The notes beneath the pieces were generated by a model, which saw only the letters and a program-made list of their open reading frames with translations, had not been told where the DNA came from and searched no databases. 10,092 nt of DNA from Kiritimatiellales bacterium (GTDB taxonomy: Bacteria; Verrucomicrobiota; Kiritimatiellia; Kiritimatiellales; Pontiellaceae): the NCBI GenBank assembly GCA_015486775.1, contig WFRA01000104.1, positions 1-10,092 on the forward strand. The letters run 5' to 3'. Of the stretch, positions 1 through 7,007 are shown in pieces; the stretch's first letter is position 1, and the number at the start of each line of letters is the position of its first letter. The position numbers and the translations under genes are program-made.

Positions 1-1379
1 AGCGTGCGGGGCTTGAGGGGCGAGTCCAGATGCTGGAGGATGTCGCCGCGGGAAATCTGCTCGCAATAGCAGACCATCTGTCCGTTGTCCGGGTTTTTCT
101 TCACCGCTTCCGGGTCGTCGTACCTCTTTTTGTACCAGCCCGGCCAGCGCTCCTCGGGAAGGTGGTCGACGGCATCGGGATTCTTTTCGAGCTCCACCCC
201 GAGGTCGCTTTGCAACAGGCCGATCAGGTGCCGAGCCAGCGCGGGGGAGGAGGTGAATCCGGTAGAACGAACCCCGGCAACGGTTATGATTCCGGGATGG
301 TTGTCGTTGGTGCGTATCCAGTAGCTTCCCTGGGAGCAGTTGGAGCGCACGCCCGCATACTGGCTGATGACCGGCTGTTCTTTCAGTCCGGGATAGAGCG
401 ACGAGGCGCCCTCCAGCATCAGCTGGATCTGGTCGCTGGTCGTGTTGGCCATGTTGGGGTGGTCGTGCGGATAGTCTTCGGCGGTCGGTCCGGCAATCAG
501 GTTTCCGAAGATGGTTGGAATCACCAGCACCCCCTTCGTCTTCGGGGTCGGGATCGGCAGCAGGATGCGCTGCACGGCCGAGCGGCTGTATTTGTCGAAG
601 ATCAAAAACTGGCCGCGACGGGGGTTGGTGTCGAACGCCTCACCCCCATAGTTCCTAGTCAGGTTTTCGCTACCCAGCCCGGCTACATTCACCACGCGGC
701 GGGTCTGGAATTTTTTTCCGCAGGTGGTGGCGACGGTCTTGGTCTCCCCGTCCGGGTCTTCAATATTTTCGACGGAAATCCCCAGGACGATGTCCACCCC
801 ATTAAGTAGGGCGACCTCGGCAAAGGCGCGCGTGGCGGCGAAGGGGTCGGCAATCGACTCGCGCGGAACGAGGATGCCGCCGCGCACCTTGCGGGAGGCG
901 TTGGGTTCCAGTTTCCAGACCGCCTCCGCGTCCAGCCGCTGGATATCCTTCACGCCGTTCTTCAGCCCCTTCTCGTAGACCGCATCCAGCTTCTTTTCCT
1001 GCTCGTCGTCGATGGCCAGCACTAGGCCGCCGCAAGGCTCCAGCGGAATCTTCAGCCGTTTTGCCAGGTCCGGCCATTCCAGCGCTGCCCGGGTCACCAT
1101 CTCCGCCTCCAGCGTATCCGGTGGCGCGTCGAACCCCGTGTGGATGATTGCGCTGCTACCCTTGGTGGTGGCCTCGCCGACATCGTAGTTTTTTTCGAGC
1201 AGGAGAACCCGCAGCTTGTACATGGAGAGTTTGTAGGCCAGTGCGGTGCCCACAATGCCCGCCCCCACGATCGCCACGTCGTAGGGGGCGTCGCCCAGCT
1301 GCGATTCGTCGCTGAGCACCAGCGATTCGTCGAGCCCCCCGTTTGTCCAGTTGTATAGAATCCGTCCCGGTTTGCTCAT
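1..1379 (-). CDS. GlpA-like FAD-dependent oxidoreductase with BFD-type [2Fe-2S] domain, 3' end outside window
   Basis: About 459 codons are visible, open from the ATG at 1379 to the window edge. After a 34-residue N-terminal extension comes a Rossmann FAD-binding fold: YDVAIVGAGIVG (GxGxxG at about 39-44), then LLLEK at 59-63, and SSAIIHTGFDAP at about 76-86, which matches the flavin-contact region of the glycerol-3-phosphate dehydrogenase GlpA/LhgO group (COG0579). GGILVPRESIADPF and the late FAD motif AGVRSTGF (from residue 368) also fit. Near the visible end, CYC (C437, C439) looks like the first cysteine pair of a BFD-type [2Fe-2S] domain, as in GlpA; the remaining cysteines lie outside. 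A quinone- or Fe-S-linked dehydrogenase of a hydroxy acid or glycerol-3-phosphate is likely, but the substrate cannot be told. The start overlaps the stop of the upstream hydrolase gene (ATGA) and has an AAAGG ribosome site at 1388-1392, so translation is probably coupled. General class is secure; substrate is not. Confidence 0.85.
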   Translation of the reverse strand, partial: MSKPGRILYNWTNGGLDESLVLSDESQLGDAPYDVAIVGAGIVGTALAYKLSMYKLRVLLLEKNYDVGEATTKGSSAIIHTGFDAPPDTLEAEMVTRAALEWPDLAKRLKIPLEPCGGLVLAIDDEQEKKLDAVYEKGLKNGVKDIQRLDAEAVWKLEPNASRKVRGGILVPRESIADPFAATRAFAEVALLNGVDIVLGISVENIEDPDGETKTVATTCGKKFQTRRVVNVAGLGSENLTRNYGGEAFDTNPRRGQFLIFDKYSRSAVQRILLPIPTPKTKGVLVIPTIFGNLIAGPTAEDYPHDHPNMANTTSDQIQLMLEGASSLYPGLKEQPVISQYAGVRSNCSQGSYWIRTNDNHPGIITVAGVRSTGFTSSPALARHLIGLLQSDLGVELEKNPDAVDHLPEERWPGWYKKRYDDPEAVKKNPDNGQMVCYCEQISRGDILQHLDSPLKPRT

Positions 1380-2899
1380 TTTGATGTACCTTTCCCTTTT
1401 TGTATTTCCTTCAATTCGTCGAACAGGTTGATGTGCTTGAATCCGCCTCTCTGGGCAGGAACCTCGCCCGCCATCGCAATGTCCACATCGCCGGTTTTGG
1501 GCACCATGACCAGACTCCAGATCGCGGCACCCGAATAGGTGAGCGGGGCGGTCTTGGTGCTTTTGTAATATTGGATATTTTTGGAGAGTACCGTGTCGTG
1601 CGCCCACATATCGGCGATGCAGGCCGTGTCGAGTTTGTCCCAGTCCGCATGTTTTTTGGCCTTCATACAGAAACGGTCGCTGACCAGATCCCGCATGGTG
1701 TCCACGGTGATTTTTCCATAGTTTTCGTTGAGTAGCTGGCGCGTCCGGTCGTAGCGGCCGATCGTCCAGATCGGGATGGTCTTTTGCCAGGTTTCGATGG
1801 AACTGAGATCCAGCTTGTATGCTTTCACCTGCTGGGAGGGCATGTTGACCGGGCCATCGTAGCCTTGCCATCCCTTGATGCAGTTGAAATGGTTTGCCGT
1901 CCAGAGAATGTTTTTTCCATCTTGTGGATAGCGCACCGCCAGCGCATTGGCGGTGGTTTCAACCACGGCGGCATCGCCGGTCTTCCCGTTGCAGATCTGG
2001 AAGATGTTGCCGCAGGGCCGGGGGTAGACCGTGAGGATGTTGATGGCGTCGTCGATGCTATCGGAATATTTCAGCAATAGTGCCGTCATAAAGTGCCAGC
2101 CAACCCCCTTCATGGTTTCGTAGTCCGAGCGGCTGATCTGGAGCCCGGTGCTTATTCCCTGGTCGTTGAGGCCTTCGATGCAGCAGATCCATCCCGGATA
2201 GGCTGGCGAGAGATAGCTGTGGCCGCCGTCGGTGGGCTCGACAACCAGCACAAGCGGGTGCTTGCGCATTTCCGGGGTGGCGTACCAATCAAAGTTTTTG
2301 CCGACAATCATGCTTCCGTCGGCGGTGGCGTCGCGGGAGGCGCTGGCGCTCAGGCAGCCGCCCCGGGGAAAGTAGGGGATCCGTTTTCCCGGCGGGTTGC
2401 GGTCTTCCACCAAGCAGGGGCCTTTTGCAAGCATCTTGGTGTCGTTGATGGTGTTCCACATCAGGATATCTTCATAGGTGAGGTCGGAGCCGGCATCTTC
2501 GAGTGCCTTGGCCATACCCTTCATTTCGTTGATGAATTCCGTGGGGATGAAGGGTTCCATCTCCTCGGCGCCCAGCTTGATCCGCTCCATTCCTTTTTCA
2601 TAGTTGTAGTTGTGGTCGTGCTTTCCCTTGCCGATATAGAGGGCGAACATGGTCATGCCGGACTTGAGGGACTCTTCGATCTCGTCTTTGAGCATCGCGC
2701 CATACTGGTAGCCCCGCTCGTAGCCGGTTCCCTTGAGGTGCAGCACTTTGAGGCCGTTCGGCTTTATCTCGTAGAACCCCGCCCCGTGCGTTCTGATGAT
2801 TCCGGTTTTTTCCGGGGGAGCCGTTGCGCCGAAAGCGGAAAATCCGCCCGCCAGCAAAACGGCGGACAATGAAAGAAATGTTTTTCGATTCGATTTCAT
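1376..2899 (-). CDS. exported C45-family (acyl-CoA:6-APA acyltransferase/phospholipase B-like) autoproteolytic hydrolase
   Basis: This 507-residue protein starts with a Sec signal peptide (MKSNRK, a hydrophobic run LSLSAVLLAGGFSAFG, likely cleavage after the AFGA region near residue 25). LKGTGYERGYQYG (55-67) is the typical N-terminal motif of C45 / penicillin acylase-like Ntn hydrolases. GGCLSASASRDATADGSMIV (180-199) places Cys182 as the probable N-terminal nucleophile exposed by self-cleavage; GKNFDW follows at 200-205. PAYPGWICCIEGLNDQGIST (233-252) and TANHF (334-338) are further family-like blocks. Known relatives cleave or form amide bonds (isopenicillin N acyltransferase, acid ceramidase/NAAA-like, phospholipase B-like), so an extracytoplasmic amidase or acyl-transferase is inferred; the substrate is unknown. 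An AAGGAGT ribosome site supports the ATG at 2899. It is the first gene of a divergent unit and overlaps the oxidoreductase gene by 4 bases. Confidence 0.85.
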   Translation of the reverse strand: MKSNRKTFLSLSAVLLAGGFSAFGATAPPEKTGIIRTHGAGFYEIKPNGLKVLHLKGTGYERGYQYGAMLKDEIEESLKSGMTMFALYIGKGKHDHNYNYEKGMERIKLGAEEMEPFIPTEFINEMKGMAKALEDAGSDLTYEDILMWNTINDTKMLAKGPCLVEDRNPPGKRIPYFPRGGCLSASASRDATADGSMIVGKNFDWYATPEMRKHPLVLVVEPTDGGHSYLSPAYPGWICCIEGLNDQGISTGLQISRSDYETMKGVGWHFMTALLLKYSDSIDDAINILTVYPRPCGNIFQICNGKTGDAAVVETTANALAVRYPQDGKNILWTANHFNCIKGWQGYDGPVNMPSQQVKAYKLDLSSIETWQKTIPIWTIGRYDRTRQLLNENYGKITVDTMRDLVSDRFCMKAKKHADWDKLDTACIADMWAHDTVLSKNIQYYKSTKTAPLTYSGAAIWSLVMVPKTGDVDIAMAGEVPAQRGGFKHINLFDELKEIQKGKGTSK

Positions 2900-2907
2900 G
2901 GATATGC

Positions 2908-2914
2908 ACTCCTT
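2908..2914 (-). promoter_or_regulatory. ribosome binding site of the C45-like hydrolase gene
   Basis: On the minus strand this reads AAGGAGT, 8 bases before the ATG at 2899. It fixes the start directly ahead of the signal peptide. Confidence 0.7.
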
Positions 2915-3122
2915 GTCGTTTTATTGCGCTCCTGTTGGGGTTGAAGACGATAATCTGGAAAATTGCTCCAGGGCGGTGGGGCAAAAGTCCGCAAAGAAAG
3001 CAGAACGGTAGCACGCCTGCGGCGCATCTGTCACTACAGGCGGGCGATTATTGGGTTTGGTTTTGCGACATGCCCCCCTGTGCCGCCCGGTGTGCGCTCC
3101 CCAGCGGATAAAAAGGCTCCGT

Positions 3123-3149
3123 AAAAAGTTCCAGTGGCTGGAATTTTTT
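3123..3149 (+). promoter_or_regulatory. strong A-tract/U-tract hairpin in the pyrF leader
   Basis: The arm at 3123-3134 (AAAAAGTTCCAG) pairs with 3138-3149 (CTGGAATTTTTT) across a TGG triloop: 12 pairs, one of them G-U. One more T follows. It has the form of an intrinsic, possibly bidirectional, terminator. However, no plus-strand gene ends upstream of it in this window, and it lies only 40 bases before the pyrF start. It could therefore be a leader attenuator, a terminator for stray transcription, or one copy of a dispersed dyad element. The structure is seen directly; the role is inferred. Confidence 0.6.
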
Positions 3150-3189
3150 TGCTAGGTTTCCGGGCTTTGGAACCGACGGAGGGTTTTTG

Positions 3190-3885
3190 ATGGAAAACAA
3201 GGCCGAATTGATCGTGGCGCTGGATGTGCCGAACCGGGAGGCCATGGAGGCGAAGCTCCGGGAATTGCCCGGTTTTATCGAGTGGTACAAGGTGGGACTG
3301 GAACTCTTTTGCGCCGAAGGGCCTGCCGTGCTCGAACCCCTGAAAAAAGAGGGGAAGAAAATCTTTCTGGACCTCAAGCTGCACGACATACCGCGAACCG
3401 TCGGCCATGCGGTGAAAACCGCCGCCGCGCACGGGGTGAACCTGATGACCGTCCACGCCATCGGCGGGCGCGTCATGCTCGAAGAGGCCGCCAAGGCGGC
3501 GGCGGAGTGCGAAAAGCCGCCCAAGCTCGTGGCCGTCACGACGCTCACGAGCTTGGGCCAGGACGATTTTACGGATCTTGGAATTCGCCGCACGGTTTCG
3601 GAGCAGGCGCTGGAGCTCGGGCGGTTGGCGATCGGCTCGGGCATCGACGGCCTGGTGACGAGCGCGCACGAGGCCAAGGTGTTGCGCGCCGAATTCCCGG
3701 ACGCCCTGCTCGTCACCCCCGGCATCCGCATGCCCGAAGGCGACGTGGGCGACCAGAAGCGCGTGGCCACGCCCTCCTATGCCGTGGGGCAGGGGGCGAC
3801 CCATCTCGTGGTTGGCCGGCCGATTGTCCAGGCCGCCGATCCCGCCGCCGCCGCGACCGCCATGTTGAATGATATGAACCGTTAG
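3190..3885 (+). CDS. pyrF: orotidine 5'-phosphate decarboxylase
   Basis: This 231-residue cytosolic enzyme makes UMP from OMP, the last step of de novo UMP synthesis. The catalytic tetrad region is intact: ALDVP near the start (Asp12), Lys34 in WYKVG, and DLKLHDIPRTV at 61-71 giving Asp61, Lys63 and Asp66. The phosphate-binding end is present as TPGIR (176-180), DQKR (188-191) and VVGRPI (207-212). The length is that of the short bacterial class. The ATG at 3190 is preferred over the in-frame TTG at 3187 because GGAGGG at 3178-3183 lies 6 bases ahead of it. It is the first gene of the six-gene plus-strand operon, with purQ starting 8 bases after its stop. A long hairpin precedes it (3123-3149), which could be relevant to control. 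Confidence 0.97.
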   Translation: MENKAELIVALDVPNREAMEAKLRELPGFIEWYKVGLELFCAEGPAVLEPLKKEGKKIFLDLKLHDIPRTVGHAVKTAAAHGVNLMTVHAIGGRVMLEEAAKAAAECEKPPKLVAVTTLTSLGQDDFTDLGIRRTVSEQALELGRLAIGSGIDGLVTSAHEAKVLRAEFPDALLVTPGIRMPEGDVGDQKRVATPSYAVGQGATHLVVGRPIVQAADPAAAATAMLNDMNR

Positions 3886-3893
3886 GGAAAAAT

Positions 3894-4694
3894 ATGAACA
3901 AACCAAAAATTTTGATTATTACGGGATACGGGGTGAACTGCGAGGCGGAGTCGGCGCACGCCTGGCGGCTGGCCGGCGCCGAGCCGCAGCTGGTGCATCT
4001 CAACGACCTGCTGGACAACCCCGGCCAGCTGGAAAACTTCCAGGGCATGATGTTCATCGGCGGGTTTTCCTACGGCGACCACATGACCAGCGGCCACGTC
4101 TTCGCCCTGCGCGTGAAACACCACATGCAGGCGCAGCTCCAGCGGTTTATCGACGACGGCAAGCTGGTCATGGGTATCTGCAACGGCTTCCAGGTCATGA
4201 CCAAGATGGGGCTACTCCCCGGCCTGGACGGCGACTATTTCACGCCCGGAATCTCGCTGATGCAGAACGACTGCGGCACCTTCCAGAATTTCTGGTGCGA
4301 TATCCGCTTCGAGGAAAGTTCCCCGTGCGTCTTCACGAAGGGGATCGGAACCCTGCCGCTGCCCATCCGTCACGGCGAGGGCAAGATTTTCACGCTCGAT
4401 GCCGCGCTTCTCGAAAGGATCGAGGCGCAGGGCTGCGTGGCCGCGCGCTACGTGGATGCCGACGGCAATCCCACGCAGGCGTTTCCGGCCAACCCCAACG
4501 GTTCGCTCAACGCCATCGCCGGACTGTGCGATCCCACCGGCCGCATCTTCGGCATGATGCCGCACCCTGAGGCCTACCTCTTCCCCGAAAACCACCCCAA
4601 CTGGGACAAGCAGAAAATCGACGGCACGCTCCCGGAGCGGGGACTCGGCCTCGGCCTTTTCCGCAATGCCGTCGATTTCATCAACGGGAAATAG
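3894..4694 (+). CDS. purQ: phosphoribosylformylglycinamidine synthase, glutaminase subunit
   Basis: This 266-residue class I glutamine amidotransferase supplies ammonia to PurL for converting FGAR to FGAM in purine synthesis. The N-terminus KILIITGYGVNCEAE is typical of PurQ. IGGFSYGDHMTSG (55-67) gives the oxyanion region, MGICNGFQVMTKMGLLPG (93-110) carries the nucleophile Cys96, and GMMPHPEAYLF (220-230) carries His224 and Glu226. RHGEGKIF (159-166) is also conserved. It is longer than the roughly 225-residue Bacillus PurQ, with insertions in the second half (for example around 122-150) and the NHPNWD tail, as in the longer stand-alone versions. No purS or purL gene is in the window. The ribosome site is weak (AGGGAAA overlapping the pyrF stop), so coupling to pyrF translation is likely. 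lipA starts 3 bases after its stop. Confidence 0.95.
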   Translation: MNKPKILIITGYGVNCEAESAHAWRLAGAEPQLVHLNDLLDNPGQLENFQGMMFIGGFSYGDHMTSGHVFALRVKHHMQAQLQRFIDDGKLVMGICNGFQVMTKMGLLPGLDGDYFTPGISLMQNDCGTFQNFWCDIRFEESSPCVFTKGIGTLPLPIRHGEGKIFTLDAALLERIEAQGCVAARYVDADGNPTQAFPANPNGSLNAIAGLCDPTGRIFGMMPHPEAYLFPENHPNWDKQKIDGTLPERGLGLGLFRNAVDFINGK

Positions 4695-4697
4695 CCC

Positions 4698-5591
4698 ATG
4701 CCGAACGACCTGCAGGATAGCGCGGCGGTTGCCGCGCGGCCAAAGCCGGAGCGGCTTCCGCCCTGGTTGCGGCGGCCGATCCAGACCGACGAGGCCTATG
4801 CCGAGGTGCAGGGGCTGCTCCGCAAGAACGGGCTGCACACGGTCTGCGAGGATGCCAAGTGCCCGAACCGCCACGAGTGCTGGAACCACGGCACGGCGAC
4901 CTTCATGATCCTGGGCAACATCTGCACGCGCGACTGCCGCTTCTGCAACGTGGCCTCCGGCCAGCCGGACGGCGTGGATCTTGACGAACCCGAGCGCGTG
5001 GCCGACGCATCCGAAAAGATGAAGCTGCGGCATGTGGTGGTGACGAGCGTGACGCGCGACGACCTGCCGGATGGCGGAGCGGATATCTTTGCCCGCACCA
5101 TCGCGGCGGTGAAGCAACGGATCCCCGGCGCAACCACCGAGGTGCTCACGCCCGATTTTGAAAAGGAGCACCTCTACCATGTGCTCGATGCCGGACCGGA
5201 CGTCTTCAACCACAATATCGAAACGGTGGAGCGGCTCCAGGCGCCCATCCGCAAGACGGCGACCTATGCCGTCACGCTGGAGGTGCTGCGCAACGCGGCG
5301 AAATATGGCGACGGGTCGATCAAGGTGAAGTCGGGCATCATGCTGGGGCTGGGCGAAACCAACGAGGAGGTTTTCCAGACCTTGGAAGATCTGTTTGCCA
5401 GCGGCGTGCGGCTGCTGACGATCGGACAGTATCTGGCGCCGACGCGCTCGCATGCGCACACCAAGCGCTTCGTGACCCCGAAGGAATTTGCCGAATTCGA
5501 GGAGGCCGCCTATGCGCTGGGCTTCGAGGCGGTGGCGTCGGGGCCGCTGGTGCGCTCCTCCTACCGGGCGGACAACATGGTGGCGGTCTGA
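4698..5591 (+). CDS. lipA: lipoyl synthase (radical SAM)
   Basis: This 297-residue enzyme inserts two sulfurs into octanoyl groups on lipoyl carrier proteins (pyruvate and 2-oxoglutarate dehydrogenases, GcvH). Both cluster motifs are complete: the LipA-specific CEDAKCPNRHEC (Cys50, Cys55, Cys61) that binds the auxiliary [4Fe-4S] cluster, and the radical-SAM CTRDCRFC (Cys76, Cys80, Cys83). VTSVTRDDLPDGGA and GLGET are present, and the C-terminal RSSYRA (286-291) supplies the conserved serine ligand of the auxiliary cluster. The length is normal. It sits between purQ (3-base gap) and a glycosyltransferase (4-base gap); the ribosome site is poor (CGGGAA inside the end of purQ), so it is probably translated by coupling. 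A NifU-like Fe-S carrier is encoded later in the same operon, a plausible cluster donor. No lipB is visible. Confidence 0.98.
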   Translation: MPNDLQDSAAVAARPKPERLPPWLRRPIQTDEAYAEVQGLLRKNGLHTVCEDAKCPNRHECWNHGTATFMILGNICTRDCRFCNVASGQPDGVDLDEPERVADASEKMKLRHVVVTSVTRDDLPDGGADIFARTIAAVKQRIPGATTEVLTPDFEKEHLYHVLDAGPDVFNHNIETVERLQAPIRKTATYAVTLEVLRNAAKYGDGSIKVKSGIMLGLGETNEEVFQTLEDLFASGVRLLTIGQYLAPTRSHAHTKRFVTPKEFAEFEEAAYALGFEAVASGPLVRSSYRADNMVAV

Positions 5592-5595
5592 TTCC

Positions 5596-6327
5596 ATGCA
5601 TGAAACGGGCAACATCAAAAAAGTGGAGAGCTTCTGCGTGCTGGTGTGCGCCCACAACGAGGCGGAGCACATCGGCGGCGTGGTGCGGACGGCGCTGGAG
5701 CAAACCCCGTGCAAGGTGGTGGTGGTCGACGATGGCTCGACCGACCAGACCGGCGCGATCGCCGAGGCGGCCGGTGCCTATGTGCTGCGCAACCCGGAAA
5801 ACCTCGGCAAGGGCGCCTCGCTCAAGCGCGGGTTCGAGCTGGTGCGTGAGCGCGAATGCGATGCGGTGGTCGTGGTGGATGGCGACGGCCAGCACGACCC
5901 GCGCGAGATCTCGCGGTTTCTCGATGCCTACCGCCGCACCAAAATACCCATCCTGGTGGGCAACCGCATGGCCGACACAAAAGGCATGCCGTTCCTGCGG
6001 AAGCAGACCAACCGCTTCATGTGCCGGATGCTCAACCGCCTAGTGAAAATCTATATCCCCGACCCGCCCTGCGGCTTCCGCTTCTACCGCACCGATATCC
6101 TGCCGTTCATCATGAGCGACGAAAAGCGCTTCGCCTTCGAATTCGACATTCTCGTCCACGCCGCGCTGCGCCACATCCGGATCGACTCGGTGCGGATCTC
6201 GACCATCTACCATCACGGGAAAAAGGGGCATGTTGCGCCGCTGCGCGATGCCTGGCTGCTGCTGCAAAGCATCTTGGAACATTTCCCCATTGGAAAACAT
6301 TCGACCCCGGACAAGGAGGACTTTTGA
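5596..6327 (+). CDS. family 2 glycosyltransferase (DPM1/GtrB-like, soluble)
   Basis: This 243-residue protein has a GT-A fold of family 2. CVLVCAHNEAEHIGG opens the nucleotide-binding domain, VVVVDDGSTDQT (41-52) supplies the UDP/GDP-sugar aspartates, NLGKGASLKRGF follows at 69-80, and VVVVDGDGQHDP (91-102) is the DxD-type metal site. DPPCGFRFYR (156-165) and FEFDILVHA (181-189) resemble the acceptor side of dolichyl- or polyprenyl-phosphate sugar transferases. It lacks the C-terminal membrane helices of GtrB, so it is probably peripheral to the inner membrane. Sugar donor and acceptor cannot be told from sequence. The ATG at 5596 lies 4 bases after the lipA stop; the reading frame is open further upstream, but that part is out of register with the family and lies inside lipA. 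Its stop overlaps the TTG start of the next gene. Confidence 0.88.
   Translation: MHETGNIKKVESFCVLVCAHNEAEHIGGVVRTALEQTPCKVVVVDDGSTDQTGAIAEAAGAYVLRNPENLGKGASLKRGFELVRERECDAVVVVDGDGQHDPREISRFLDAYRRTKIPILVGNRMADTKGMPFLRKQTNRFMCRMLNRLVKIYIPDPPCGFRFYRTDILPFIMSDEKRFAFEFDILVHAALRHIRIDSVRISTIYHHGKKGHVAPLRDAWLLLQSILEHFPIGKHSTPDKEDF
6313..6320 (+). promoter_or_regulatory. ribosome binding site deciding a TTG start
   Basis: AAGGAGGA lies just before the TTG at 6324, inside the end of the glycosyltransferase gene. It is among the strongest Shine-Dalgarno matches in the window and is the main reason to accept TTG as the start; the spacing (3-4 bases) is short. Confidence 0.6.
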
Positions 6328-7007
6328 ACAAAATCACACGGACAATCCTGCTGGTTTTTATCGCGCTGCTTTTTTCCAATGGCTGGACTTTTGCGGGGGA
6401 AAACTTCCAAGGTCCGGAAGAGGAGCACGAGATGCATCGCGGCGAAAAGATCGCGCGGTGGATGGAAGACAAGGGTCTGGGCCGGACGGCGTCGGTCGCG
6501 GCCATCTCGACGCTACCGATCGTCGAGCTGCGCGGTGCCATCCCCGTCGGGATCGCCGCCTTCGGGATGCCGTGGTGGAAGGTCTACCTCGTGGCCGTGG
6601 CGGGCAACATGCTTCCAATCCCCTTCATCCTGCTGTTGCTCGGGCCGGTTTCGAACTTTCTGATGCGGTTTTCCGCCGGTAAGAAATTCTTCGACTGGCT
6701 CTTCGCCCGTACGCGCAAAAAAAGCGCGAACATCGAGAAGTACGAGGCGTTGGGCCTGACGCTTTTCGTGGCGATCCCCCTGCCGGTGACCGGCGGATGG
6801 ACTGGGGCGATGGCCGCCTTTTTGATGGGGATTCCCTTCGGTAAATCCATGCTCTACATTTTGATGGGGGTGATGATCGCCGGGGTGGTCATGACCATCC
6901 TTTCGCTGCTCGGCTGGGCGGGGGCGTTCATCGCCGGAGCGGTATTGCTTGCATTGGCCGTGGGGACTATCCTAAAAAGCTTCAAAGCAAACGGAGGAAA
7001 TATATGA
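6324..7007 (+). CDS. PF06695 / COG2426-type membrane protein (so-called small multidrug export protein)
   Basis: This 227-residue integral membrane protein starts at TTG (TTGA overlap with the previous stop). Residues 1-24 form a signal peptide or first membrane helix (NKITRTILLVFIALLFSNGWTFAG), followed by an acidic/basic soluble stretch to about residue 50. The core has the family signature: ISTLPIVELRGAIPVGIAAFGMP (61-83), WWKVYLVAVAGNMLPIPFILLLLGPV (84-109), a charged loop with KKFFDWLFARTRKKSANIEKYEALG, FVAIPLPVTGGWTGAMAAFLMG (148-169), and two C-terminal hydrophobic spans. The family name rests on little functional evidence, so transport of drugs should not be assumed; the re-entrant-like P-rich segments suggest a DedA-like membrane topology (inference). 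The N-terminal export segment makes it longer than minimal members. A downstream start at 6432 (ATG) would give the bare core but lacks a comparable ribosome site. Confidence 0.8.
   Translation: MNKITRTILLVFIALLFSNGWTFAGENFQGPEEEHEMHRGEKIARWMEDKGLGRTASVAAISTLPIVELRGAIPVGIAAFGMPWWKVYLVAVAGNMLPIPFILLLLGPVSNFLMRFSAGKKFFDWLFARTRKKSANIEKYEALGLTLFVAIPLPVTGGWTGAMAAFLMGIPFGKSMLYILMGVMIAGVVMTILSLLGWAGAFIAGAVLLALAVGTILKSFKANGGNI
6405..6419. repeat. dyad TTCCAAGGTCCGGAA, copy inside a gene
   Basis: This 15-base imperfect palindrome lies in the 5' coding part of the membrane-protein gene. It differs at one base from the dyad at 7261-7275. A related TCCA-ATGGC-TGGA dyad lies just upstream at 6375-6387. 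Confidence 0.4.

Larger units (their letters stand above)
2900..3189. other. divergent intergenic region
   Basis: These 290 bases separate the minus-strand hydrolase unit from the plus-strand pyrF operon and must hold promoters for both. I could not identify a convincing -35/-10 pair for either. Visible structure: a CTGGA/TCCAG dyad at 2955-2971, a weak CGCCTG/CAGGCG dyad at 3014-3042 enclosing TGCGGCGCA, the strong hairpin at 3123-3149, and a bulged GGTTTCC/GGAACC dyad at 3155-3174 just before the pyrF ribosome site. No gene is supported in it. Confidence 0.6.

Noticed and set aside
30..809. 259-codon plus-strand frame opposite the FAD oxidoreductase
   Set aside because: The minus strand reads through this region as a coherent FAD enzyme with its motifs in order.
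2093..2872. 259-codon plus-strand frame opposite the C45-like hydrolase
   Set aside because: Antisense shadow; the minus-strand gene has a signal peptide, family motifs and ribosome site.
3014..3042. CGCCTG/CAGGCG dyad with an internal TGCGGCGCA palindrome
   Set aside because: Only six pairs with a 17-base loop and no T-run; could be a repeat remnant but is not strong enough to call as terminator or RNA.
3034..3906. 290-codon minus-strand frame opposite pyrF
   Set aside because: It shadows a complete pyrF; low-complexity translation with no recognisable domain or ribosome site.
5488..5595. Upstream in-frame start for the glycosyltransferase
   Set aside because: The extra 36 codons overlap the conserved C-terminus of lipA and give an Arg/Trp-rich sequence typical of out-of-frame coding DNA.
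4212..5714. 500-codon open frame on the minus strand across purQ and lipA
   Set aside because: It lies antisense to two clear enzymes with intact active sites; its arginine/histidine/glycine-rich translation resembles no family and reflects high GC at third positions.
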